Assembly: GCA_038318565.1 (NCBI GenBank)
Contig: JBBQCI010000012.1
Coordinates: 1-59,899 of the forward strand
Direction: 5' to 3'
DNA length: 59,899 nt
From: UBA11346 sp038318565
GTDB taxonomy: Bacteria > Planctomycetota > UBA11346
Both the position numbers and the translations under genes were made by a program. Within the stretch, counting starts at the first letter, position 1, and the number at the start of each line of letters is the position of its first letter. Of the stretch, positions 25,595-34,384 are shown in pieces. The notes beneath the pieces are model-generated. The model worked only from the letters and a program-made list of their open reading frames with translations. It was not told the DNA's origin and made no database searches.

Positions 25595-26445
25595 GGGTCT
25601 ACGAACATCGGGCGGAGAGCCTGGTTGATCAGGGCGTTGAGCAGCAAGTTGGTGATCAGGGTAAAGACCACGCACATGACCACGGTCTGGGTGGTCGAGC
25701 GTCCGACGCCTTCGGCTCCGTCGGTGGTGTTCAGACCCCGGTCACAGGCGATCGTCCCGATCACGCAGGCGAAGACCATGCTCTTGAGCAGGCCGAACCA
25801 GAAGTCCGGCGCCCCGAGCAGCGACTGGGCGCTCTGGTGAAACTTCTCGGGGGTGACGCCGAAGAGCATATTCGAAGCTAGTCCGCCGCCCGCGAGGCCG
25901 ACGAAGTCGGCGATCGCAGTCAGCAGTGGCATGCTGACGAGCAGGGCGAGCAGGCGTGGTAGCACCAGATACCGTACCGGGTTGATCGACATGACCCGCA
26001 GGGCATCGACCTCCTCGTTGACCACCATCGTGCCGATCTCGGCGGCCATAGCCGCTCCGACCCGGGCTAGGATGATGATGGCACACCACAAGGGGCCCAT
26101 CTCGCGCAGGAAGGTGGCGCCGATGATGGCGCCAAGCTGGTGTTCGACGCCGAATTTTTTCAGCTCGATGCCGGTCTGCATCGCCATGATCATACCGGTC
26201 AAGAAGGCGACTAGGGCGAGAACCATGATCGAGCCGAAACCGGCCATCTCGATCTGGCGCATCAACTGCGGCCACACTCGGCCGACATGGCGGATCTGCG
26301 AGCAGGTGTCGACGAAGAGCAGGACAGTGCGGCCGGCATTTCGGGCCTGCTTCATGAGCATGCCGCCCGTGCGTTCAGCTGCCCTGGCCGCATGGCTGCG
26401 CGTGACCACGTCTGCCGCCGTATGTTTGGTCCGGGTACGTTCCAT
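25591..26445 (-). CDS. mlaE: Mla-type ABC transporter permease
   Basis: The 284-residue MlaE family permease has several hydrophobic helices and the conserved cytoplasmic segment EIGTMVVNEEVDALRVM, followed by INPVRYLVLPRLLA. It forms the membrane channel part of the lipid-asymmetry transporter. The start ATG at 26445 is directly adjacent to the Nudix stop (26446). A basic extension of about 28 residues precedes the family core, so the true start might be the internal ATG at MLMKQARNAG. Confidence 0.92.
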   Translation of the reverse strand: MERTRTKHTAADVVTRSHAARAAERTGGMLMKQARNAGRTVLLFVDTCSQIRHVGRVWPQLMRQIEMAGFGSIMVLALVAFLTGMIMAMQTGIELKKFGVEHQLGAIIGATFLREMGPLWCAIIILARVGAAMAAEIGTMVVNEEVDALRVMSINPVRYLVLPRLLALLVSMPLLTAIADFVGLAGGGLASNMLFGVTPEKFHQSAQSLLGAPDFWFGLLKSMVFACVIGTIACDRGLNTTDGAEGVGRSTTQTVVMCVVFTLITNLLLNALINQALRPMFVDP

Positions 26446-26925
26446 TCAGGGTCCAGTGCGCAGTGGAATCCCCCACAGCGCCAGCGCCAGCAGTGTCTTG
26501 CCGTCGCAAATCCCGCCAGAGGTTGCCAAGGAGGGCAGGTCCGACCGCTTGACGACATGCCGGTCGACCAGTTCGCCATGGTCGCGTTGTCCCTCGGCTG
26601 GCCGCAGATCTTCGGCCCGATAGACGATCATCTCCTCGTCAGAGACGCCCAGTGCGGGGAAAAACCGCATGATCTCGATCAGTCGCGCGGCGGCGAATCC
26701 GGCCTCTTCCGCGAGTTCACGATGGGCCGTGACGTCGGGGGCTTCGCCGGCGACCCGAGTACCAGCTGGCACCTCCAGCGTCCACCGTCGTACCGGATAG
26801 CGCCACTGCCGAACCAGCAGCACGGTATCCGGAGTCGGTTCGGCGAGGATGACCACAGCGCCGGGATGATGGATGATGGGGCGGACAACGGTGCCGTCGG
26901 AGGTATCCCAGGTCTCCTCGTCCAT
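26446..26925 (-). CDS. Nudix hydrolase, ADP-ribose pyrophosphatase-like
   Basis: The 159-residue protein contains a complete Nudix box, G-x5-E-x7-RELAEEAGF (from GTRVAGEAPDVTA), after VLLVRQWRYPVRRWTLEVPA. The RQWRYP / EVPAG context is that of ADP-ribose or ADP-sugar pyrophosphatases, which clear nucleoside diphosphate sugars. I chose the ATG at 26925. A much longer open frame to 27327 would overlap tpx on the other strand and shows no family signal. It directly precedes mlaE and may simply be carried in that transcript. Confidence 0.87.
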   Translation of the reverse strand: MDEETWDTSDGTVVRPIIHHPGAVVILAEPTPDTVLLVRQWRYPVRRWTLEVPAGTRVAGEAPDVTAHRELAEEAGFAAARLIEIMRFFPALGVSDEEMIVYRAEDLRPAEGQRDHGELVDRHVVKRSDLPSLATSGGICDGKTLLALALWGIPLRTGP

Positions 26926-27097
26926 CGCGAAGCGCGGAGAAGACCATAGGCTGGAACTGGAGAGTAATCGTGGATCGGGCACGCGGGTTTCTAGCGGCTC
27001 GACCAGCGGGGTGCAACCGCAGGCAAGGTCGGGCGGGTCCCAGTTGCCGCCCGTCCCGCATCCGTCTAGCCTGCCGACCAACCTCACGGAGCCACCC

Positions 27098-27598
27098 ATG
27101 GCCACGATCACCCTCAAGGGCAACCCCATCACCACCGTCGGCAGCCTTCCGGCTGTCGGGATTCCGGCACCGCTGTTTAGCCTGGTCAAGACCGACCTGT
27201 CGACCGTGACTAGCCAGGACCTGCGCGGCAAGCGTGTCGTTCTCAACATCTTTCCCAGTGTTGACACCCCGACCTGCGCGACCTCGGTCAGGCGCTTCAA
27301 TGCCGAGGCCGCGAAGCTGGCCAACACGGTCGTCCTGTGCGTGTCGAAGGATCTCCCCTTCGCCCATGCCCGTTTTTGCGGGGCGGAAGGCCTGAAAGAC
27401 GTGCATGGCGTCTCGGACTTCCGCTCGCCGGCATTCGGAACCGACTATGGCGTGACTATCACCAGCGGTCCGGTCCAGGGCCTCTTCTCGCGTGCCGTCG
27501 TCGTGATTGATGCCGCCGGCATGGTGGTCCACACCGAACAGGTGGCCGAGTTGGCCAACGAACCCGACTACGCTGCCGTCCTGGCCAAGCTGGGTTAG
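27098..27598 (+). CDS. tpx: Thiol peroxidase (Tpx, atypical 2-Cys peroxiredoxin)
   Basis: The 166-residue protein reduces hydroperoxides using thioredoxin. The peroxidatic cysteine is C60 (NIFPSVDTPTCATSVRRF) and the resolving cysteine C94 (FAHARFCGAEGL), exactly the Tpx arrangement. Length and the N-terminal ITLKGNPITTVGSLP are typical. The ATG at 27098 follows a GGAG site at 9 nt; the upstream open frame is not family-like. It is a single gene, divergent from the Nudix-Mla operon, with pheT 66 nt downstream. Confidence 0.94.
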   Translation: MATITLKGNPITTVGSLPAVGIPAPLFSLVKTDLSTVTSQDLRGKRVVLNIFPSVDTPTCATSVRRFNAEAAKLANTVVLCVSKDLPFAHARFCGAEGLKDVHGVSDFRSPAFGTDYGVTITSGPVQGLFSRAVVVIDAAGMVVHTEQVAELANEPDYAAVLAKLG

Positions 27599-27664
27599 TC
27601 CGCGGTCGGGCCGGCCCCGCTAAACCATTGCACCGGCGGCGGGTTGGTCGAAGGTTTCGCGCCC

Positions 27665-30058
27665 ATGCGCGTCAGCCTCTCCTGGATCCGCCGTCTCCTC
27701 TCCGCCTCCGACCTCGGGATTCCCGACCAGGAGCTGTCTGATCGGCTGTCGGTCCACACCTGTGAGATCGAGGCGCTGCATCGGACCGGTCCGAATCTGG
27801 ATGGCGTGGTCGTCGCAAAGGTGCTGACCTGCGACAAGCATCCGGGAGCTGATCGCCTCCGTTGCACCACAGTCGACGCTGGCGGCCCAACCCCGCTGAA
27901 GGTCGTATGTGGAGCGGCCAATGTGGCTGTCGGCCAGACCGTCGCTCTGGCGACCGTCGGCACGACCATGTCGATGCCGGGCAAGGATGGCAAGCCGGTC
28001 AGTATCACGATCAAAGAAGCCAAGCTGCGCGGTGAGCTTAGCCAGGGCATGATTTGCGCCGAGGACGAACTCGGCCTCGGTACCTCGCATGATGGCATCA
28101 TGGTCTTGGCCGACAGCCTGGCTGCCGGAACCCCGTTGGCCGTAGCGCTTGGCGTCGGCGATGCCGTGCTGGAGGTATCGAACACTGCGATCACGCATCG
28201 GGCAGATCTGTGGGGCCAGCTCGGCTGGGCCCGCGAAGTGGCAGCGATCCTGAATCGACCTGCGCCGGCCGAGCCGTCGCTGGCTTGGCAGGATGACGCG
28301 CAGGGCTGGTCGGTGCATATCGATGACGATGGCTGCCGTTCGTACTGCGGGGCGGTTATCGAGGGTGTCGTCAATAGCGAAAGCCCCCGTTGGATGCGCG
28401 ATCTACTGGAGGCCGCCGGGGTCCGTCCGCTTGGCCTGCTCGTCGATATCACTAACTTCGTCATGATGGAGTTGGGCGAGCCGATGCATGCCTTCGATCT
28501 GCGCTCGCTGCGCGGGCGCGACATGCTGGTGCGTTCGGCGCGTGCAGCAGAAAAGCTCGCCACGCTCGATGGCAAGGAACACCAACTGGCAGCGGATGAT
28601 CTGGTCATCGCTGACGGCGAACGCGCCGTCGCACTCGCCGGGGTAATCGGCGGTTCAGCCTCGGCGGTGCACGCCGACACCACCGGCATCCTCCTTGAGG
28701 CCGCCAGCTTCGTGCCCGAGCGCGTCCGCCGTGCCCGCCTGCGTCATCTCATTGCTACGGACAGCGCCGCGCGTTTCGAGAAGACGGTGCAGCCCGAGTT
28801 GTGCCCGGCGGCGATCAATCGTGCCATTGCTCTGCTGAGCGAATTGTGCCCGGGTTGCCGGGTAACCGCGCGCTTCCACAGCGGCCCGCTGGCCGGGGCT
28901 TCACGGACCATCCCGTTCGATGTGCGCCAGGTCGACGTGCTTACCGGCTTCCGTGATGGAGCGCCTGCCGCCCGGGCTCGGCTGGGTTCGCTGGGCTTTG
29001 TCGTGACTGGCGATGACACCGCTGCCCAGGTGGCGGTGCCTTGGTGGCGACGTAAAGACGTCTCCATCGACGCCGAGCTAATCGAAGAGGCCGGGCGTAT
29101 GGCCGGCTGGTCACGCCTGCAGCCCGAGGTTCCGCGGCTGCCTGCCGCCGCTCCGCGAGGCAACCCGCTGCGCAGCGCCGAGCACCGTCTGCGCGATGCC
29201 CTGTCGGCCCAGGGCCTCGATGAGGTTTGCACATATGTATTCGCCTCGCCGGCCTGGTGCGATGCTTTGGCGATTCCGGCATCTGCTCGTGTGCAGCTGG
29301 AGCACCCGCCGCAGCCTGAGTGGACCTACCTCCGCCCCAGTCTGCTTCCTGGTCTGCTGCGTGCCGCCGCAGAGAACCGCAAACATCTGCCTGCCCTGGC
29401 CTGCTATGAGATCGGCAAGCGTTATGGTCCAGGCATTGGCAATGGATGCGACGAAGAACTGGTCGCAGTTGGCGTGGTTGCGGCAGCTGACGATGCGGCC
29501 CCGTTCTTCGCCGCTCGTGATGCCGCGATTGCCGGCCTGACCGGCCTGGGCCATGTCGCTGGTTTCCGGGCTGCCGAACCCGGCCCCGAGGGCGTGCCGG
29601 GACGCTGTGTCGAGCTGATGGTTGGAGGTGCCGTGGTCGGCGTCGCCAGCGAGGCACCGCGTGCCCTGCGCGATCTCGCCGGCAACCCCGAGCGGGTCGG
29701 CTGGTTCCGCATCGATCTGGAACGCCTAGTGGAGCGGGCTGGCCAGCCAGCCCCGGTCCGCTTGGCGATGCCCAGCCGATTCCAGAGCGTAGCTAACGAT
29801 TTCACCTGGGAATGCGACGATGCGCTGGCCTATGGTGTGATCGAACGCGCAGCCCGCAAAGCTGCCGGAGCGTTGCTCGCCGGTTTGGATCTGACCGGCA
29901 TCTATCGTGGTCAGCCCTACGCGGCGGGACGCAAGGCGGTGACCGTGGCCGTGACCTTGCAGAGCCAGGACAAGACGCTTGAGGAGTCTGACATTCAGGC
30001 TGCACGCGAGCGGATTATTGCCGCAGTCGCCACGACCGGCGCCGTCCTGCGCGGCTGA
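27665..30058 (+). CDS. pheT: Phenylalanyl-tRNA synthetase beta subunit
   Basis: The 797-residue subunit begins at MRVSLSWIRRLL (ATG 27665). It carries the N-terminal tRNA-binding domain (about 40-150, VVVAKVLTCDKHPGADRLR and LRGELSQGMICAEDELGL), the B3/B4 editing region (about 210-370, VDITNFVMMELGEPMHAFD), the B5 domain, the synthetase core and a C-terminal anticodon-binding FDX-ACB domain (FQSVANDFTWE). It charges tRNA-Phe as an alpha2-beta2 enzyme. The alpha subunit gene, pheS, is not beside it, unlike the common pheST layout. Confidence 0.95.
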   Translation: MRVSLSWIRRLLSASDLGIPDQELSDRLSVHTCEIEALHRTGPNLDGVVVAKVLTCDKHPGADRLRCTTVDAGGPTPLKVVCGAANVAVGQTVALATVGTTMSMPGKDGKPVSITIKEAKLRGELSQGMICAEDELGLGTSHDGIMVLADSLAAGTPLAVALGVGDAVLEVSNTAITHRADLWGQLGWAREVAAILNRPAPAEPSLAWQDDAQGWSVHIDDDGCRSYCGAVIEGVVNSESPRWMRDLLEAAGVRPLGLLVDITNFVMMELGEPMHAFDLRSLRGRDMLVRSARAAEKLATLDGKEHQLAADDLVIADGERAVALAGVIGGSASAVHADTTGILLEAASFVPERVRRARLRHLIATDSAARFEKTVQPELCPAAINRAIALLSELCPGCRVTARFHSGPLAGASRTIPFDVRQVDVLTGFRDGAPAARARLGSLGFVVTGDDTAAQVAVPWWRRKDVSIDAELIEEAGRMAGWSRLQPEVPRLPAAAPRGNPLRSAEHRLRDALSAQGLDEVCTYVFASPAWCDALAIPASARVQLEHPPQPEWTYLRPSLLPGLLRAAAENRKHLPALACYEIGKRYGPGIGNGCDEELVAVGVVAAADDAAPFFAARDAAIAGLTGLGHVAGFRAAEPGPEGVPGRCVELMVGGAVVGVASEAPRALRDLAGNPERVGWFRIDLERLVERAGQPAPVRLAMPSRFQSVANDFTWECDDALAYGVIERAARKAAGALLAGLDLTGIYRGQPYAAGRKAVTVAVTLQSQDKTLEESDIQAARERIIAAVATTGAVLRG

Positions 30059-30078
30059 TCAACTGACGAGACTGCGGC

Positions 30079-30429
30079 TTATCTCGCCTTGCGCGATGAA
30101 CCCTTGAACTGGTCGACCGGGTATTTCTCCCGCGCCTTCTGCAGCTTGCGCGCGAAGGCGGCGGTCAGATCAACGCCGCTGCGGTCGGCCAAGCGTACCA
30201 GCAGGATGAAGACATCGGCCATTTCGTCCTCCCAGGCCTGGCGATTCTCATCGGTGATGACCGGCTCACGGTCGCCACTCCAGCGCACCACCTCGGCCAG
30301 TTCGCCGACCTCGCTGACTACCGCCAGGAGCAAATTACGCGGGCTGTGGAACTGCTCCCAGTCGCGCTCGCTGGCGAACTGTTCGGCTTCAACGCGGATG
30401 GAATCGAGACAACGCGGGGTGAAGGACAT
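30079..30429 (-). CDS. MazG-like nucleotide pyrophosphohydrolase (dCTPase/RS21-C6 type)
   Basis: The 116-residue protein matches the small all-alpha NTP-PPase family. Metal ligands are in SEVGELAEVVRW and WEDEMADVFILLVRLADRSG (the E-x-x-E and E-x-x-D pairs), with the C-terminal KAREKYPVDQFKGSSRK tail. Such enzymes hydrolyse dCTP or modified dNTPs to the monophosphate, cleaning the nucleotide pool. It is convergent with pheT (20-nt gap) and downstream of truA on the same strand. Confidence 0.88.
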   Translation of the reverse strand: MSFTPRCLDSIRVEAEQFASERDWEQFHSPRNLLLAVVSEVGELAEVVRWSGDREPVITDENRQAWEDEMADVFILLVRLADRSGVDLTAAFARKLQKAREKYPVDQFKGSSRKAR

Positions 30430-30465
30430 GGCGGTGAGGGTAGTCCGCCCATCACGCCGCCAACC

Positions 30466-31242
30466 TCAACTCGTCGCTGCGACCCACGCCGGTTCAGGAC
30501 TGTAGCGGACCTCCTCCAGACAGAGTCCCTCGGCCGGGGCGACATTGCCGACCTTGATCGCGTGGCGGCCATCCCGGCAGCAGGCAATGAAATCAGCCAT
30601 CGGCCGGCGTCCGGTGGCGATGGTGGCCATGGCGCCGACGAAACCGCGCACCTGGCGATACAGAAAGCCCGCTCCACGGATGTGGAAGATCAGGTCCTCG
30701 CTGTTGATCGTCCAGATCGCGCTGTCGATCCGCCGCACTGCGTCCTTGGTGTCGGTCTCGTCATGGCGCAGATTGGCGAATCCGCTGAGATCATGTGCGC
30801 CGACCAGCAAGTCAGCACACGGTTGGAGAAATTCGGGATGGTCCAGTCGCCGGAGCCACCAGTGGCGCGCGGCCCGCACTGGCCGGATCGGCCGTAAAAC
30901 GATGCGATAGCGATAGGTTTTGCCGACCGCATCACTGATCGCGTTGAAATTACCGGCGACGCGTGCGGCCCGGCGTACCGCCAGGTCTGGCGGCAGCAGA
31001 CCAGTGACGGCCTGGCACAGCACCCCGGGCTCCCAGTCGCGGTCCAGCTCGACATCGCACGGCAGATGCTTGGCATCGACGCCACTGTCGAGCCTGCTCG
31101 CCAGGCGGACATGACGACGTTGACCGTCCAGAGTCTCGATCGCGCGATAGAGTTCAGCCTGGACCGTGCGCTGGTCCTTCTGCCATTGGGTGCCGGCAAA
31201 GGCCCGACCATCGAGTTCGAGGTCGAGAACGTAGCGTGGCAT
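30466..31242 (-). CDS. truA: tRNA pseudouridine(38-40) synthase
   Basis: The 258-residue TruA family enzyme isomerises uridines 38-40 in the anticodon stem. The catalytic aspartate is D52 in ASRLDSGVDAK. The usual family motif is GRTDAGVHA, so the Arg-x-Asp core is kept but the flanking residues are unusual. Other landmarks are GKTYRYRI, GAHDLSGFANL and GAGFLYRQVRGFVGAM. The length is normal. It sits between the dCTPase-like gene and pcnB, all on the minus strand. Confidence 0.9.
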   Translation of the reverse strand: MPRYVLDLELDGRAFAGTQWQKDQRTVQAELYRAIETLDGQRRHVRLASRLDSGVDAKHLPCDVELDRDWEPGVLCQAVTGLLPPDLAVRRAARVAGNFNAISDAVGKTYRYRIVLRPIRPVRAARHWWLRRLDHPEFLQPCADLLVGAHDLSGFANLRHDETDTKDAVRRIDSAIWTINSEDLIFHIRGAGFLYRQVRGFVGAMATIATGRRPMADFIACCRDGRHAIKVGNVAPAEGLCLEEVRYSPEPAWVAATS

Positions 31243-31251
31243 GGCTCAGAC

Positions 31252-31284
31252 GGCCGGACGAACGGACGGCCAGGAGGCCGGACG
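31252..31284. repeat. Short GC-rich direct repeats between truA and pcnB
   Basis: GGCCGGACG occurs at 31252-31260 and again at 31276-31284, with a related CGGACGGCC in between. The same CGGACG core recurs in the 38.5 kb intergenic repeat. No function can be read. Confidence 0.4.
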
Positions 31285-31289
31285 CATGG

Positions 31290-32642
31290 TCATTCTTCGC
31301 CGGTGTCGACCAGCTCGGGTTCGGCCCATTCACCATCGTCGTCGCCGTTGCCACCGCGGTCGGCATGGCGGCCGCCGCCGGTGCGGCCACGGAAGCTGAA
31401 GATGTCGCGGCGATCCGGGGACGGGACGCTGCCGCCGATCGGTCGGCTGATGCGCTTGCGGTAGGCGAGCCAGGTCGTGCGCAGTGGTGCCAGTTCCTCG
31501 ATGCCGCCGAAAGCGAGGAGATGGAGCCGCCAGGTCGCGTCGAACCACGGGCTTTCGACGAAGCGGCTGACCCGGTTCTCCTTATGGGCGAAGAACAGCA
31601 GGTAGAGCTGGCCGCGCAGCAGCTCGACCGAGGTGTTGATGAGGCGCTTGGGCAGGTCCATACGCACGCCGAGCTGGCGTACCTCTTGGGTCACTCTGGC
31701 TGCGACCCGGTTGAACTGGTCCTTGGCCGGGTCGATGGTGTCGAGCAGCGGCACGAACAAGCCGGTGGCGATCAGTTCGATCGAGTACCAGCGATCCTGT
31801 TCCGCCTCGGCGTCAACGCGTTCGAGGAACTCGATGACCTGGTCAAGCCCGGTCTGGCCGATCGCCTTGGCCCAGTCGGGGTAGAGATCCTCAAGTAGAC
31901 CGAACTGGGCGAGCAGGCGCAGCCCGTTGGCCCGGTTGGCCTGGGTCAGGATGCGGAAGAACTCCTCGGTGACCCGATGGCGGTTGGCCTTGAGGATATC
32001 ACCGTGCAGTTCAGCGATCGCCGCGGCCGTCTTGGCTTCGATGGTGTAGCCGAAGCGTGCTGCGAACTTCACCGCGCGCAGCATGCGCACCGGGTCCTCT
32101 TGGAAGCGCACGCGCGGGTCGCCGATGGCGCGGACCAGCCCGGCATGAATGTCGGCGACGCCGCCGACGTAGTCGATCACCGCGAAATCGCGTATATCGT
32201 AGTACAGGGCATTGATGGTGAAGTCGCGCCGGAAGGCGTCGCTTTCCAGGTTGCCCCACTCATTGTCCTCGTCGACGTAAAGGTCGCCGTTGGCGGCATC
32301 AGGCGCTTCGACTTCGCTGCGCAGGGTGGCGACTTCGACGTTCTTCGGGCCGAAGAACACGTGCACTAGGCGGAAACGCTTACCTACTTCGCGGCTGTTC
32401 TTGAACAACCGGCGCAGCTCACGCGGCCGGGCGTCGGTGGCGACATCGAAATCCTTGGGATTGCGATCCATCAGCAGGTCGCGGACGGCCCCGCCGACCA
32501 GATAGGCTTCGAATCCGGAGTCCTTCAGACGGTAGAGGACACGCAGGGTGTCCTTGTCGAGGTCCTTGCGTGAGATCGGATGCTCTGACCGGGAAATGAT
32601 GGTTGGTCCGGGCTGCGTGCGTGGGGCGCTGTCTGCGCTCAT
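31290..32642 (-). CDS. pcnB: Poly(A) polymerase / CCA-adding family nucleotidyltransferase
   Basis: The 450-residue protein has the class II nucleotidyltransferase head: YLVGGAVRDLLMDRNPKDFD with the catalytic D-x-D pair, then RRFRDFT-like sequence read here as AFRRDFTINALYYD, and the RNA-binding neck EDPVRMLRAVKFAARFGY. The C-terminal RNA-binding region and a Gly/Arg/Asp-rich tail (about 415-450) fit PcnB-type poly(A) polymerase, which tags RNA for decay, better than a CCA enzyme. It lies 10 nt downstream of the polyprenyl synthase gene. Confidence 0.85.
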   Translation of the reverse strand: MSADSAPRTQPGPTIISRSEHPISRKDLDKDTLRVLYRLKDSGFEAYLVGGAVRDLLMDRNPKDFDVATDARPRELRRLFKNSREVGKRFRLVHVFFGPKNVEVATLRSEVEAPDAANGDLYVDEDNEWGNLESDAFRRDFTINALYYDIRDFAVIDYVGGVADIHAGLVRAIGDPRVRFQEDPVRMLRAVKFAARFGYTIEAKTAAAIAELHGDILKANRHRVTEEFFRILTQANRANGLRLLAQFGLLEDLYPDWAKAIGQTGLDQVIEFLERVDAEAEQDRWYSIELIATGLFVPLLDTIDPAKDQFNRVAARVTQEVRQLGVRMDLPKRLINTSVELLRGQLYLLFFAHKENRVSRFVESPWFDATWRLHLLAFGGIEELAPLRTTWLAYRKRISRPIGGSVPSPDRRDIFSFRGRTGGGRHADRGGNGDDDGEWAEPELVDTGEE

Positions 32643-32651
32643 GTTTCAAAC

Positions 32652-33611
32652 CTAGAAATCGCGTGCGACGACGAAGTCGGCCAGCTCGGCCAGTTGCGCG
32701 CGCGCGGGGGAATCGGGTAGACGCTGAAGGTGGGTCTTGGCAGCCGTGATCAGTTCGCGGGCGGTGGCCAAGGCACTGGCCAACCCACCGCGGGAGATCA
32801 CTTCAGAACGAGCAGCCTCGACCTGCTCGCGGCCTTGGGCTCGCAGCAGGCGTTGTTCTAGGGCGGCACGCTCCGATGGTTCGGCGGCTGCCAGCACGCG
32901 GATCAGCGGCAGGGTGACGCGGCCGCGCTCAAGATCGGTGGCCAGCGTTTTGCCGACCTTCTGCGCATCGCCCGAGAGGTCGAGGCAGTCATCCACCACC
33001 TGAAACGCCATGCCGAGATCGCGACCGAAGGCAGCCGAAGCGCGGCGCATAGTCTCGTCGCCGGCTAGTGCGCCGAAGAATCCTGCGAGTTCGGTCAGGG
33101 CCGCGGTCTTGCCATAGATGATGCGGCGATACTCGTCCTCGGACAGATCGGCATCGCGGGCCGCCATCTGCTGGTGCAGTTCGCCTTCGCACACCGTATT
33201 GGTGGCGGCGCATAGGCGATTGATCAGCTCGATCTCGCCCAGACCCGCGACTAGCGAGAACGCACGGGTATACATGAAATCACCGAGCAGGATCGCCGTG
33301 GTGTTGCCGTGCGACACATGGGTGGTCTGACGGCCGCGTCTGATATCGGCGTCGTCGATCAAGTCGTCGTGCACCAGGGTCGCGGTGTGGATCAGTTCGA
33401 GCGCAGCGCCAAGGGCGTGGTGCCGCGCGTCGACCGTCCCGATCGCTTCGGCGACCAGCAGGCAGAGCGATGGGCGGAGCAGCTTGCCGTGAAACGGGCC
33501 AAGCTCTTCGATCAGCGCTATGACCCGCGGCTCGCGGCTGGCTAGGGCGCCAGCCATCGAGCGCTCGACAGCGGCGAGTTGCTCGGAGAGTGCCGGGATC
33601 GTTGCGGTCAT
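32652..33611 (-). CDS. Polyprenyl diphosphate synthase
   Basis: The 319-residue trans-prenyltransferase has the first aspartate-rich motif in ATLVHDDLIDDADIRRG and the second in FQVVDDCLDLSGD, plus GKLLRPSLCLL and GKTAALTELAGF. It builds a long isoprenoid diphosphate, probably the octaprenyl or similar side chain of the respiratory quinone. Chain length cannot be fixed from sequence alone. Its start overlaps the stop of the HTH-receiver gene by 4 nt. Confidence 0.9.
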   Translation of the reverse strand: MTATIPALSEQLAAVERSMAGALASREPRVIALIEELGPFHGKLLRPSLCLLVAEAIGTVDARHHALGAALELIHTATLVHDDLIDDADIRRGRQTTHVSHGNTTAILLGDFMYTRAFSLVAGLGEIELINRLCAATNTVCEGELHQQMAARDADLSEDEYRRIIYGKTAALTELAGFFGALAGDETMRRASAAFGRDLGMAFQVVDDCLDLSGDAQKVGKTLATDLERGRVTLPLIRVLAAAEPSERAALEQRLLRAQGREQVEAARSEVISRGGLASALATARELITAAKTHLQRLPDSPARAQLAELADFVVARDF

Positions 33612-34246
33612 CGCGCCTCGGCGGCGGGGGGAGTGCCGCTGCTGGGCGCCTGTGTTGCCAGGGACACCAGAATCTTACCCAGTTCCTCGACCCGGATCGG
33701 CTTGCGCAGGCAGGCAGCGATCTGTGGATTGAGCCGGCCCAGTTCCTCGATGCGGGCGAAGGGTTCGTAGGCGCTGACCACGATCACGCGGCTAAGGGCA
33801 AGTTCCGGTCGATGGAGCAGTTCCTGGAGGACGGCAAATCCATCCATGCCTGGCATCATGATGTCGAGGATCAGAACCTGCGGCCGCAGGGTGCCGACCG
33901 CGATGCAGGTGTCGACGCCATTGATCGCCTCGTGGATGGCCGCGTCAGGCTGATAGCGTTCGACGACCCGCTTGAACAGCAGAAGAGCGTCCGGGTGATC
34001 ATCGGCGATGAGAATGTTGGTCTTATTTGGTACGGCTCGCCGGCCTCCCGAACCATCAGCCAGGTTCTGGGTGATGCCAAAAGAGGCGCAAAACTCGTCC
34101 AGATCAGTCGGAATAACCCGGAAATGGCCGCTGGGCAGGCTGTAGGCCTTAAGCTGCCCTGAGATGATCCAGCGGTACACGGTGGTACGACTGACGTTAC
34201 AGCGTTTGGCAACGCTTCCGAGACTGAGGTGATCCGCTTCGCCCAT
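33608..34246 (-). CDS. Response regulator with N-terminal excisionase-like HTH and C-terminal receiver
   Basis: In this 212-residue protein the order is inverted from the common layout. Residues 6-55 are an excisionase/MerR-like helix-turn-helix (SLGSVAKRCNVSRTTVYRWI, then GHFRVIPTDLDEF), and residues 76-200 form a complete receiver (D82/D83, phosphoacceptor D128 in LILDIMMPGMDG, K182). It presumably binds DNA and is phosphorylated by one of the many kinases. It overlaps the polyprenyl synthase gene by 4 nt and is divergent from the heptosyltransferase gene over 138 bp, a likely target region by position. Confidence 0.83.
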   Translation of the reverse strand: MGEADHLSLGSVAKRCNVSRTTVYRWIISGQLKAYSLPSGHFRVIPTDLDEFCASFGITQNLADGSGGRRAVPNKTNILIADDHPDALLLFKRVVERYQPDAAIHEAINGVDTCIAVGTLRPQVLILDIMMPGMDGFAVLQELLHRPELALSRVIVVSAYEPFARIEELGRLNPQIAACLRKPIRVEELGKILVSLATQAPSSGTPPAAEAR

Positions 34247-34384
34247 GACGATCGGGTGAGGCTAGCCCTGGACCCAGCAGCCGCAAGCGGGTGTGATTGG
34301 CTGGCATGCACCTAGGGTATTCCAGCAGGTCTGGTCGGGAAGCGGGCATGGACGGACCGGTGCGTGGCCCATCATGGGCTCCGG

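Noticed and set aside
26926..27327. N-terminal extension of the Nudix gene
   Set aside because: It would overlap tpx on the opposite strand and contains no Nudix-family sequence; the ATG at 26925 gives a normal length.
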